Source: Stygiobacter sp043807765 (lineage in GTDB: Bacteria > Bacteroidota > Ignavibacteria > Ignavibacteriales > Melioribacteraceae). Taken from it: a DNA stretch of 64,000 nucleotides. This document shows positions 20,250 to 29,459 of this stretch, one piece after another (within the stretch, counting starts at the first letter, position 1; the number at the start of each line of letters is the position of its first letter). The stretch covers positions 1-64,000 of the forward strand of contig JAZDFQ010000052.1 in the NCBI GenBank assembly GCA_043807765.1. The letters run 5' to 3'. The notes under the pieces were generated by a model, which did not search any database, was not told the DNA's origin, and worked only from the letters and a program-made list of their open reading frames with translations. The translations under genes were made by a program, and so were the position numbers.

Positions 20250-20270
20250 ATTATTTGTGCCCTATTCAAA

Positions 20271-20303
20271 ATCAATCCATTTTAAAAATTGGATTGATCT
20301 TTT
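20271..20303 (+). terminator. Intrinsic terminator of the galactan operon
   Basis: ATCAATCCA (20271-20279) pairs perfectly with TGGATTGAT (20290-20298) around a 10-base loop and is followed by CTTTT. It lies 22 bases after the GH2 stop codon. Confidence 0.8.
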
Positions 20304-20730
20304 ACGAATGATAAACTAATTCAAAAGTAGGAGAGATGATTAAATAATGATTTGATTCTTTATAGCCGACCTAGTAAGAAGTATTTTGCAATGAGGTGCT
20401 TTCAATTTTGACAAAATTCACGAAGATGTACGCAAATCAACCACCAAACGCGTCATGTTGCATTCCACTTACCATAAGCAGCTCTTTGCTTAGGATCATC
20501 ATTGCAATTAGAAATGGAGTGGTAGGCCGAATGAAGAATTTGATTTCCAATAATTATGAGATGGAACGTACTTACTATTTAAGCGGCATATAAGTTCTGG
20601 AACTGCATCGAGTGTTTATGAACACAGAATTACTCTTTGTTGTCATCTGTTAGATACTAATACCAATAAAATCGTTCAGTTTAAAAAACTACATTGTTAA
20701 AAATTCTTTCACTTGTCACCCAGTTTCCTA
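20304..20730. other. Non-coding stretch between convergent genes
   Basis: About 430 bases without a convincing gene. Open frames here are short, lack ribosome binding sites and resemble nothing I recognise. It may hold a decayed gene, but I see no motif to support that. Confidence 0.4.
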
Positions 20731-20760
20731 AAAATAAAAGAGCGGCTAGTCGCCGCTCCC
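20731..20760 (-). terminator. Intrinsic terminator of the large GH2 gene
   Basis: GAGCGGC (20740-20746) and GCCGCTC (20752-20758) form a perfect 7-bp GC-rich stem with a 5-base loop. On the minus strand it is followed by CTTTTATTTT, as expected for a terminator of the gene ending at 20801. Confidence 0.8.
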
Positions 20761-20800
20761 TAAGATTATTCCACTTATTGCTTTGAATATTCTGTCTCAG

Positions 20801-23800
20801 TTATCTTATTCCAACTACACTAAACCCGATTGTAGAACTTCCGGTTCCACGGCTTTCATCATCAACGCCGACTTTTAATTTTATTTTCACATATTCGTCA
20901 TTCATAGTGTACCACAGTTCTGCAATTCCGTGTGTTCCTAGTCCGGTTTTGTATACTGTTCCGGCAACTTTAATTGGATTGTCATCAACAGTTTTGTTTA
21001 TAGCTAACGTTTTCCATCCTTGGAATGTTTTGTATGGAACTAATTCTGTTAATGAAATTTCTGTCCCATCTTTCTTTACCAACACTGGTTCAATAATATC
21101 AGCATGATCGCGGTCCGTTGAATGATCCGGATCTGTAATGAAAATGGCAAAAGATTTATATCCGCTTAATTCAACTTCTGCTGGTACAGCTTTATCGCCA
21201 AATTTTATTGTTGGGCTTTCATACAACAATTCTCTGATTTTATAATTGTGAGAAACAGATAAAGAAGGATTAAACCATTTCTTAAATGCTTTTGCTTTAA
21301 TTGTGCATTCAGCAGAAACTTTGATTGGTTCTTGATATAGTTGAGAACTTTCAGTTGGTGAAGTTCCATCCAAAGTATATCTTATTTTGGCATCGCCAAT
21401 AGGAGAAATAATTTCAACAGTTTGTAAACCTTTGTACAAAAATCTTTCTATTGGAAGTATTTCCGGAGCTTCTAAAAAAGGAGAACTGCTCAGCAAATTA
21501 GAAATCTCGTTCTTAGGGTTTACTAAACTAATTCTGTATGAATAGGTAACATTTTTTAAAGGAAGTAAATATTCCGGTCTCACTCCAGGTCCGCAACTCG
21601 CACCTCCTAAACCATTTTGCAAATAATCAATTGTAAAGTAAACATCATCATGCTTGGTGATTTCTGCAAAACTTTTCTTGTCTAAATCATTTTCGCCATA
21701 ATGTAGCGCTGTAGTTTCTATTGTTGGAAATCCGCTCACAGCAATTCCAATACCTTCGCTATTCGTTAAAGAAGCCCATCTTACATCTGCCTTGTTTCCG
21801 GTGTGTTGCGGTCTAGAATACGGAAAGAATTGTTCGCCAACTGTTGAAGTATATTCCCTAAGCATTGCAGAGTTTTTTCTGTCCGAATAATTTTCCCATG
21901 GTCCACGTCCATAGTATTTATAATTCTCAAATTGCGGATTCAAGATCATCTGCATTCCAATTCTAGGTAACTCTCTATTTGCTATATCAGAAGCTTCTAT
22001 TGCAAATTCAAAACTACTTCTACCAAACACATCACCATTAGGGAAAACACTATAAGTAATTATGTTATCCATAATGTGAGCTGCTGAATCGCTGAATACT
22101 TTTTGTACAACTTCTACATCGTAGAAATTTTTGTCGTCTTTCTTTACAGAAACTTTCTTAACCTCAAACTTTAGGTAATTTAATCCAACCTTACGCCATT
22201 GTCTGGCTGGACTCGAAACATTCCACCACTTTTCATCGTTATCACTTGGAGCGCGGTAGAGTATAGCTGATGGACCATGTTTGAGAATTTCAATCCCTTC
22301 ATTTTTAATTGATGAAATAGTTCCGGATTTTTTGTTAAAACTTAGGTTAAATCTTGTTCCAGTAAAATTAATGAGCTCTTTTGATTCTTCAAATTTTAGT
22401 CTACCAGCACTCTTTTCAATTACATATTGATTCTTTTTTGTTTGATAAGGCAATTGCAATTGTTCCCATGCAACTGTGTGTCCCTTTTTAGCCCAATCAT
22501 TGTCTTCAGCTAACTTAAAAGCGATATTTAGAAAATATTCACTGTTAACTTTAAGTGTTGGTTTAGTGAATGGAATTACAACTTCCTTTTCCATTCCCGG
22601 TTTAAGATCAACTTTGCCAAAATCACCTTTTTGAATTTGTTTACCGTTCTCTAATAACTCCCATTCTCCGTTCAAGACATTCAGATTGGTGAACTCATAT
22701 CTATTTAGAATTTGAATCCTTCCGGAATTCAAATCAGCTGAACTAATTTTTACCGGTTGAATAATATACTTATACTCATATAATTCCGGTTGAGGAGTCC
22801 TATCTGCTAAAATCATTCCGTCGAACGCAACATATGTTTCGGATCTACGATCGTTCATATCGCCACTATTAGCGATGAATGTTTTTCCATTTTTATCCTT
22901 TGCATAAAAACCTTGATCCATCCAATCCCAAATAAATCCACCCTGCGCTCTAGGTAGTGTGTAAGATGGTTCCCAGTATTCTTTCAAGTTACCGCAACTG
23001 TTTCCCATTGCGTGAGCGTATTCGCACATAATGACAGGTCTGTTATTTTCTTTAGCTTGACTAATATATCCTTCTACAGAAGGATACATTGGCGCAATAA
23101 TATCAATTGAGGAATCTGTGTTTGCGGGATTATAATGCACAGGACGTGTTGGCTCGTTTTTGTGAATCCAGTCAGACATCTTAACATGGTTTGGGCCAAA
23201 ACCAGATTCATTTCCTAAAGACCAATAAAGTATTGATGCGTGATTTTTATATGGTTCAACATTACCGGCATTGCGGTCTAAGAATGAATCTAGCCACGTT
23301 GAATCTTGTGAGAATCTGCTCCAGTATTGGTGTGATTCAAGATTTGCTTCGGCGCATAAATAGAGTCCATATTCATCGCATAATTTATACCATAATGGAT
23401 TGTTTGTATAATGGCAAGTTCTAACAGCATTTATATTAAACTGCTTCATTAGCTTGATGTCATCAATCATAGCTTCTTTTGTTACATATCTGCCCGAAAC
23501 GGCATCATGCTCATGGCGGTTTACACCTCTAACCAAAATTCGTTGCCCGTTAACTTTTAGGATTCCATCTTTCCATTCTATTTCTCTAAACCCAACTTCT
23601 GTTGATAAATTCTGGGTTACATTTCCTTTACTATCTACTAGCGAAATTAATAGAGTGTATAAGTTTGGTGTCTCAGCAGTCCATTTCTTCGGATCCAAAA
23701 TATTTTTAGAAAATTTAACAATTGTTTCTTTATTATTTGTCGAAGTAAATCTCTCTGTTTTATCTCTAAAGAGTTCTTTCCCATTTTTGTCTATCAGCGC

Positions 23801-24619
23801 AACTTCAGCAAGTAACTCACCGGTGTTTTCTAGTTCAGCGTAGTTTTTAACTTTTAAAGTAAGATTAAGCTTTGCGTTTACGTAACTCTCGTCCAAATCA
23901 GTTGTAATTGTGTAATCGTTTATAGATACTTTTGGCTGAGAATAAAGAAAGACATCTCTAAAGATTCCGCTTAACCGCCAGAAATCTTGATCTTCTAAAT
24001 AACTTCCGTCGCTGAATCTGTATACTTGAACTGCCAGAGTGTTTTCTCCGGCTTGTAAATATTTCGTAACATTAAACTCAGCGGGACAATAACTGTTTTC
24101 GCTGTATCCAACTTTTTTACCATTTATCCATAAATAGAATGCAGCTTCAACTCCATCGAAGTTGAGGAAAACTTCTCTACCATTCCAATCAAAAGGAACA
24201 GTAAAGTTTGTTCTGTATGATGCAACCGGATTGAAATCGCTACCGACCAAAGGAGGCTTACTATAATCGAATGGGTATCTAATATTTAGAAAGATGAATT
24301 CGCTAAACCCGGCATTTTCTAGGCTGAATGGAACCTTTACATCTTTCCAGTTTGCTGTTGAGTACTCTGGTTTGAAAAAATCAGTTGGCGCTTCTGCTGG
24401 CTTGCTTACGTAATTGATTTTCCAAATCCCGTTTAGTGATTTGTAGTAGGCAGATTTAGTAAAATCACCAGAAAGTGAACTCTTGGTATCGATGTAAGGC
24501 ACTACATTTACATGATAATACTCTTTATTAATACCAAATACTTTTTGGTTTTCCCACTCGTTTTGTTGCGCAAGTAAAGTTGCAGCACTAAGTAAAAAAA
24601 GTGAAAGCAGTTTTCTCAT
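20801..24619 (-). CDS. Large LacZ-type beta-galactosidase (GH2) with C-terminal CHB_HEX_C and NPCBM-like domains
   Basis: A 1272-residue exported GH2 enzyme (signal peptide MRKLLSLFLLSAATLLAQ). Sugar-binding domain (NPVASYRTNFTVP), Ig domain, TIM-barrel (NINAVRTCHYTNNPLWYKLCD) with acid/base Glu471 in SLGNESGFG and nucleophile Glu533 in IMCEYAHAMGN, then the Bgal small-chain domain (FNLSFNKKSGTISSI; YYGRGPWENYSDR). It is about 240 residues longer than E. coli LacZ: the extra tail holds a CHB_HEX_C-like segment (AKIRYTLDGTSPTESS) and an NPCBM-like domain (about 1145-1272; YKTGLGTHGIAELWY). AAGGGAT just before the start is a plausible ribosome binding site. It runs opposite to the galactan operon and probably cleaves terminal beta-galactosides in the periplasm. 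Confidence 0.95.
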   Translation of the reverse strand: MRKLLSLFLLSAATLLAQQNEWENQKVFGINKEYYHVNVVPYIDTKSSLSGDFTKSAYYKSLNGIWKINYVSKPAEAPTDFFKPEYSTANWKDVKVPFSLENAGFSEFIFLNIRYPFDYSKPPLVGSDFNPVASYRTNFTVPFDWNGREVFLNFDGVEAAFYLWINGKKVGYSENSYCPAEFNVTKYLQAGENTLAVQVYRFSDGSYLEDQDFWRLSGIFRDVFLYSQPKVSINDYTITTDLDESYVNAKLNLTLKVKNYAELENTGELLAEVALIDKNGKELFRDKTERFTSTNNKETIVKFSKNILDPKKWTAETPNLYTLLISLVDSKGNVTQNLSTEVGFREIEWKDGILKVNGQRILVRGVNRHEHDAVSGRYVTKEAMIDDIKLMKQFNINAVRTCHYTNNPLWYKLCDEYGLYLCAEANLESHQYWSRFSQDSTWLDSFLDRNAGNVEPYKNHASILYWSLGNESGFGPNHVKMSDWIHKNEPTRPVHYNPANTDSSIDIIAPMYPSVEGYISQAKENNRPVIMCEYAHAMGNSCGNLKEYWEPSYTLPRAQGGFIWDWMDQGFYAKDKNGKTFIANSGDMNDRRSETYVAFDGMILADRTPQPELYEYKYIIQPVKISSADLNSGRIQILNRYEFTNLNVLNGEWELLENGKQIQKGDFGKVDLKPGMEKEVVIPFTKPTLKVNSEYFLNIAFKLAEDNDWAKKGHTVAWEQLQLPYQTKKNQYVIEKSAGRLKFEESKELINFTGTRFNLSFNKKSGTISSIKNEGIEILKHGPSAILYRAPSDNDEKWWNVSSPARQWRKVGLNYLKFEVKKVSVKKDDKNFYDVEVVQKVFSDSAAHIMDNIITYSVFPNGDVFGRSSFEFAIEASDIANRELPRIGMQMILNPQFENYKYYGRGPWENYSDRKNSAMLREYTSTVGEQFFPYSRPQHTGNKADVRWASLTNSEGIGIAVSGFPTIETTALHYGENDLDKKSFAEITKHDDVYFTIDYLQNGLGGASCGPGVRPEYLLPLKNVTYSYRISLVNPKNEISNLLSSSPFLEAPEILPIERFLYKGLQTVEIISPIGDAKIRYTLDGTSPTESSQLYQEPIKVSAECTIKAKAFKKWFNPSLSVSHNYKIRELLYESPTIKFGDKAVPAEVELSGYKSFAIFITDPDHSTDRDHADIIEPVLVKKDGTEISLTELVPYKTFQGWKTLAINKTVDDNPIKVAGTVYKTGLGTHGIAELWYTMNDEYVKIKLKVGVDDESRGTGSSTIGFSVVGIR

Positions 24620-24688
24620 ATTATATCCCTTAAAATGTAATTTTAGTTATTGAAAAAAGGTGCATAATTTCAGATAAACAAATAGTGA

Positions 24689-24828
24689 GAGACCTATGAA
24701 AAATTATTTTTGAATGTCATTGCGAGGAATGAAATGACGAAGCAATCTCGATTTTTGATTCAAAAGATAGTTTTGAGTTTGCTTCACTTCGTTCGCAAAG
24801 ACAATAATTGCAATATTTCAGAGGTCTC
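24689..24828. repeat. MITE-like dispersed repeat, copy A (140 bp)
   Basis: The element starts GAGACCTATGAAAAATT and ends with the near-complement (on the minus strand GAGACCTCTGAAATATT), giving 17-bp imperfect terminal inverted repeats. The interior, including CATTGCGAGGAATG and GCTTCACTTCGTTCGCAAAG, recurs in inverted orientation at 34530-34673. There is no coding capacity. A small non-autonomous transposable element or a structured intergenic repeat would both fit. Confidence 0.65.
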
Positions 24829-24895
24829 AGTGAGTGAATCCTCCGAGCCAACACATTCTTCTGCAAATTTATGAATTTAATTTTTAGTATATCTA

Positions 24896-24944
24896 TTCGT
24901 TAAACGAAGACATTGGGATTTCAAATTCTATGAATGTATTCATA
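24896..24944. promoter_or_regulatory. Two candidate operators between divergent glycosidase genes
   Basis: TTCGTTAAACGAA (24896-24908) is a 6-1-6 perfect inverted repeat. TATGAATGTATTCATA (24929-24944) has perfect 7-base arms. Both lie in the intergenic region between the divergent GH2 gene (start 24619) and the GH127 gene (start 25139). No regulator can be assigned. The rest of 24829-25138 shows only AT-rich sequence, apart from AAACAAATAGTGAG near 25004, which repeats the 14 bases found near 24676. Confidence 0.35.
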
Positions 24945-25138
24945 TCAAAAATATAGTTTTGAGAGAACCGGCAGAAATACTAAGAGAATAATTCTACATC
25001 GCAAACAAATAGTGAGCTAAAGCTTGCGCAATTTGGTGAATTAAACTCGCTTTCCGGCTTTCAATTAGCTCATCGTTCTAATACTATGATATTGCTATTT
25101 GAACTGGTTAAATAAATTTTTATTGAAAATAAAAATAA

Positions 25139-27088
25139 ATGCGAATGAAACTAAATAAACTTTTTTTCTCTTTGTTATTTCCGTTAAGCTGTTTAACAGC
25201 ACAGGTACAATTTAACGACTATCCAATTTCTGCGGTGGACATTAAGGAAGTTAAACTCAGCGACGCTTTCTGGCTCCCAAAAATAAAGTTGATACAAGAT
25301 TCGACGATTAAGTATGCCTTTGATAAATGTTACAGAGAAGGCCGTATGGAAAATTTTTTAATCGCAGGTGGACTAAAAACCGGAACTACCAAAGGCAAGA
25401 TGCCCTTTGATGATACGGATTTGTATAAAATAATTGAAGGAGCTTCCTACTCATTAGTTAGTAAACCCAATTCCAGTCTTGATGCATATCTGGATTCAGT
25501 AATTGCAATTATAAAAGTTGGACAGGAAAAAGACGGCTACTTAACAACATGGTTCACGATTGACAGAATGAATCCACCGGCGAATTGGGTGAAGCCATCT
25601 AAAAATAGATGGGAAAATGAAGTGTCGAGTCATGAATTATACAATAGTGGTCATTTGTTCGAAGCCGCTGCAGCTCATTATTTGTCTACGGGGAAACGAA
25701 ATCTTTTGGAAATTGCTTTAAAGAATGCTGATTTACTGGTCAAGAATTTTGGTCCCGGTAAATTAAAGATTCCACCGGGACATCAAATAGTTGAAACGGG
25801 ACTTATTAAGTTATATAACATAACCCACAATGCTAAGTATTTAGAGCTCGCGAAATTTTTCTTAGACACTCGAGGAGATTCCTCATCTCATAAATTATTT
25901 GGTTCTTATAGCCAAGATCATATTCCGGTTGTTCAGCAATCAGAAGCAGTTGGTCATGCTGTGAGAGCTGTTTATATGTTTGCCGGTATGACCGATATTG
26001 CTGCGATCTATGATGATGGTAAATACCGCGATGCAGTTAATAGTATTTGGGAAAATACTTTCAGTAAAAAAATGTATCTCACCGGCGGTTTGGGTGCTAG
26101 AAGAAAAGGTGAAGCATTTGGAGAAAATTATGAATTACCAAATGGTACTGCCTACTCAGAAACTTGCGCCGCTATAGGAAGTGTTTATTGGAACCATCGT
26201 ATGTTTTTGCTTTCCGGAAATTCCAAATATTATGATATCATAGAACGCACTTTATATAATGGTGTAATTTCCGGCATTTCGCAAGACGGAAAGAAATTTT
26301 TCTATCCAAATCCTTTAGAATCAGACGGAACTCATAAGTTTAATATGGGTTCATGCACACGCCAAGATTGGTTCGACTGTTCTTGCTGTCCAACCAATTT
26401 AATCCGATTCTTACCTACAATTCCCGGACTTATTTACGCGACTCAAAAGAATAAACTGTACGTTAATTTGTATGCTGCAAATAATTCCAATATGATTATT
26501 AATGATATGAACGTTAATGTAAGCCAAATAACAGATTATCCTTGGAATGGGAAAGTCTCAATAAATATTAATCCAGAAAGAACTATCGGTTTTGATTTAT
26601 GCCTTCGCATTCCGGATTGGGTAGTAAACAAAATTAGCCAATCAGATTTATATTCTTACTTTAGTATTGGCGACACTCATGTAGTATTAAGGATCAATGG
26701 CGAAGAGAAAAAACTGGAAATAAATCCGAACGGTTATATTGAAATAAGTAGGAGTTGGGCAAAAGGCGATAATATTGAATTGAATCTACCTATGAATATT
26801 CGCAAAATTGTATCAAATAAAAGAGTATTGGAAAACAGAAACAAAGTTGCAATAGAATATGGCCCTTTTGTGTATTGTGCCGAAGGGATAGACAATTCAC
26901 ATAACTTGAACATTAGCTTAAATAAAAATACTAAGATGGAATTACATGAAATGAGGATTGCGTCTGAACCAATAAAAGCAGTAAAAATAAATACTAACGG
27001 AAACGAAGCTACTTTAATTCCTTATTTCTTGTGGTCAAACAGAGGAGTTAATGCTATGAAAGTTTGGTTAAATAGCGCTCTTAATTAA
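25139..27088 (+). CDS. GH127-family (DUF1680) beta-L-arabinofuranosidase-like enzyme, exported
   Basis: A 649-residue enzyme with a signal peptide (KLFFSLLFPLSCLTAQ). The family's metal-thiolate centre is complete: Glu341 and Cys343 in SETCAAIG, and Cys416-Cys417 in CSCCPTN, matching the Glu/Cys/Cys/Cys set of characterised GH127 beta-L-arabinofuranosidases, in which the first cysteine of the CC pair is the nucleophile. Other family blocks are KVGQEKDGYLTTW and GHAVRAVYM. It likely trims arabinofuranose from plant glycoproteins or arabinan-decorated glycans. It begins a run of four same-strand glycosidase genes (25139-32515). ATG codons at 25139 and 25145 are both usable. Confidence 0.9.
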   Translation: MRMKLNKLFFSLLFPLSCLTAQVQFNDYPISAVDIKEVKLSDAFWLPKIKLIQDSTIKYAFDKCYREGRMENFLIAGGLKTGTTKGKMPFDDTDLYKIIEGASYSLVSKPNSSLDAYLDSVIAIIKVGQEKDGYLTTWFTIDRMNPPANWVKPSKNRWENEVSSHELYNSGHLFEAAAAHYLSTGKRNLLEIALKNADLLVKNFGPGKLKIPPGHQIVETGLIKLYNITHNAKYLELAKFFLDTRGDSSSHKLFGSYSQDHIPVVQQSEAVGHAVRAVYMFAGMTDIAAIYDDGKYRDAVNSIWENTFSKKMYLTGGLGARRKGEAFGENYELPNGTAYSETCAAIGSVYWNHRMFLLSGNSKYYDIIERTLYNGVISGISQDGKKFFYPNPLESDGTHKFNMGSCTRQDWFDCSCCPTNLIRFLPTIPGLIYATQKNKLYVNLYAANNSNMIINDMNVNVSQITDYPWNGKVSININPERTIGFDLCLRIPDWVVNKISQSDLYSYFSIGDTHVVLRINGEEKKLEINPNGYIEISRSWAKGDNIELNLPMNIRKIVSNKRVLENRNKVAIEYGPFVYCAEGIDNSHNLNISLNKNTKMELHEMRIASEPIKAVKINTNGNEATLIPYFLWSNRGVNAMKVWLNSALN

Positions 27089-27125
27089 TTGTGCAAGAAG
27101 GTGTAATAATTTTTGTAGGAAATGA

Positions 27126-29387
27126 ATGAAATCTAATAAAACCGCTCTAGTTGTTATTGTTGCAAGTTTTTTAGCAATGTGTAACATAGATTTTGGCAAA
27201 GAAAAAGAACTAACAAAGTATGTAAATCCATTGATCGGAACTGCTAAAACAACCACTGTTTCCGGACTACGTTTTGGGGTGGGAAGTGAACATAATGCGC
27301 AAGTTCAACCAAATGTTACCGTTCCTTTTGGAATGACTAACTGGGTTGCGCAAACACAAAACACTGAAAAGAAATGTGTAGCCGCTTATTACTACAAAGA
27401 TTCTATCATTACGGGATTTCGCGGTTCACATTGGTTAAGTGGTTCGTGCACGCAAGATTACGGCAGCTTTGCCGTAATGCCAATTTCCGGCAAACTGAAA
27501 TGCGATCCAAGAATTAGAGGTGCCAAGTATTCACATACATCGGAAGTTGCAGCACCCGATTTCTATCAAGTACAGTTGAATGATTACAACATTACCGCAT
27601 CTATGACGGCAACTACGCGGTGTGGAATTCTTGAATTTGTTTTTATGAATGAAGGCAAAGCGCATATAGTTATCAATCCCAATTCCGATGAAGGTGTTGG
27701 CTATGTAAGAGTATTTCCGAAAAGCAAAGAAGTAGTTGGCTATAATCCTGTACATAGAATCTATCAAGGCTGGGGAAACAAAGCCGGTTTTTCCGGTTAC
27801 TTTGTTATGCGTGTGGAAAAAGAAATTTCGGGTTTTGGCACTTATGCTGAAGACGAAATCTTCCCTTCGAAAGAATTTATATATGATGAAGAAAACATTG
27901 GCGCTTATGTTTCCTTTAATGTGAAGAAAGGTGAGCGTGTTCGTGTTAAGATAGGAACTTCTTTTGTAAGCATTGATCAAGCAAGAAAAAATTTGGATGC
28001 GGAAATACCGAACTATGATTTTGACTTAGTTAGAAAAAAACTAAAACAAATATGGAATCAACTGCTTGGTAAAATCAAAGTTGAAGGAAATTCGGTTGAG
28101 GATAAAACTAAGTTTTACACTGCAATGTATCACAGTTTTCAGCAGCCAAGAATTTATAACGATGTTGACGGCTCATATCCACGCTTCAACGGGAACGCTA
28201 AGACCGATACAATTACCGGCTCAAATTACTACTGCGATTTTTCCATGTGGGATACTTACCGCGCGCTTCATCCGTTGTTCAATCTAATTATTCCAAAACA
28301 AAATGGCGATATGTTGAGATCGCTGCTCTTAATGGCTAAAGCCGGCGGCTGGATGCCGATTTTTCCTTGCTGGAATTCTTACACTGCTGCAATGATTGGC
28401 GATCATGCTTCAGCGGCAATTGCGGAAGGTTATGCGAAAGGAATTATTAATCTGACTGAAGATGATTATGGGTACATGACTCAAAATGCTAATCAATTGC
28501 CAACGGATTTTAACGAATACAAAAATGGAAAAGGAAGACGCGCGCTTACATCATATTTGAAATATGGTTATGTGCCGCTGGAAGATTCTGTTAAAGAAGC
28601 TTTCCATACTAATGAGCAAGTCTCTAGAACTTTAGAATATGCCTATGATGATTACACTCTGGCACTCGTTGCACTAAAGATGGGAAAGAAAGGTGATTAT
28701 GAATATTTCCTTAAACGCTCTCGGAATTACGAGAATGTTTATGACGCAAGTGTTAATAATATGAATGGCAGATTTGCGGATGGTTCGTTTAAAAAAGATT
28801 TTGTTAAAGAAAAACAAACTTCCTTTATCACCGAAGGCACACCGTGGCAATACAATTGGTATGTTCCGCATGATGTAAATGGGTTGATTAAACTGATGGG
28901 CGGTAAAGAATCTTTCAACAAAAATCTTGATGAGTTCTTTGATGCCGGGCAATACTGGCATGGAAATGAACCAAGCCATCAAATAGCATTCTTGTATAAT
29001 TATTCCGGGCAGCCATCGAAAACACAGAAGATCGTTTCAAAAGTAATGAATGAGGAATATGGAATTGGTCCCGGCGGATTAAGCGGAAATGAAGATGCCG
29101 GGCAAATGTCGGCTTGGTATGTATGGGCTGCAATTGGGTTGTATCCTGTAAGTCCGGTTTCGGCAGAGTATCAAATCAGCGGACCTAAATTCAAACAAGT
29201 GGTAATAACTCTTGAGAATGGAAAACAAATAATATTTTCTGCACCAAACTATAATTACGATAACATTTTCATAAAGAGAATTAATCGCAATGGAAAAGAA
29301 GTTAATTCATATTCCGTTACACATGAGGAACTAAGAAGAGGCGGAGAGTGGAAGTTTGATCTATCCGAAAAACCTTTGTTGAAATAG
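27126..29387 (+). CDS. GH92 alpha-mannosidase-like glycosidase, exported
   Basis: A 753-residue GH92 enzyme, calcium-dependent exo-acting alpha-mannosidases of Bacteroidota. N-terminal beta-sandwich: YVNPLIGTA, QVQPNVTVPFGMTNW, GFRGSHWLSGSCTQDYG. The (alpha/alpha)6 catalytic part carries FSMWDTYRALHPLF, Glu615 in GNEPSHQIAFLYNY (probable acid) and Asp657 in GNEDAGQMSAWYV (probable base). An N-terminal hydrophobic segment with Cys20 (FLAMCNI) suggests a lipoprotein or other signal peptide. The exact alpha-mannoside linkage cannot be read from sequence. Neighbours cut arabinose, fucose and alpha-galactose. A second GH92 gene starts at 62748 and differs clearly in sequence. Confidence 0.93.
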   Translation: MKSNKTALVVIVASFLAMCNIDFGKEKELTKYVNPLIGTAKTTTVSGLRFGVGSEHNAQVQPNVTVPFGMTNWVAQTQNTEKKCVAAYYYKDSIITGFRGSHWLSGSCTQDYGSFAVMPISGKLKCDPRIRGAKYSHTSEVAAPDFYQVQLNDYNITASMTATTRCGILEFVFMNEGKAHIVINPNSDEGVGYVRVFPKSKEVVGYNPVHRIYQGWGNKAGFSGYFVMRVEKEISGFGTYAEDEIFPSKEFIYDEENIGAYVSFNVKKGERVRVKIGTSFVSIDQARKNLDAEIPNYDFDLVRKKLKQIWNQLLGKIKVEGNSVEDKTKFYTAMYHSFQQPRIYNDVDGSYPRFNGNAKTDTITGSNYYCDFSMWDTYRALHPLFNLIIPKQNGDMLRSLLLMAKAGGWMPIFPCWNSYTAAMIGDHASAAIAEGYAKGIINLTEDDYGYMTQNANQLPTDFNEYKNGKGRRALTSYLKYGYVPLEDSVKEAFHTNEQVSRTLEYAYDDYTLALVALKMGKKGDYEYFLKRSRNYENVYDASVNNMNGRFADGSFKKDFVKEKQTSFITEGTPWQYNWYVPHDVNGLIKLMGGKESFNKNLDEFFDAGQYWHGNEPSHQIAFLYNYSGQPSKTQKIVSKVMNEEYGIGPGGLSGNEDAGQMSAWYVWAAIGLYPVSPVSAEYQISGPKFKQVVITLENGKQIIFSAPNYNYDNIFIKRINRNGKEVNSYSVTHEELRRGGEWKFDLSEKPLLK

Positions 29388-29459
29388 AGTTAACACAAAG
29401 TGATGATTTTATCGACAGATTGAAAAAGGGGAAATCAAACAATTATAAACGAGTCTATC

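Noticed and set aside
20396..20593. 65-codon open frame between convergent genes
   Set aside because: No ribosome binding site, no recognisable motif and low-complexity composition.
27531..27980. 149-codon minus-strand open frame
   Set aside because: Antisense to the GH92 gene, whose motifs are unambiguous.
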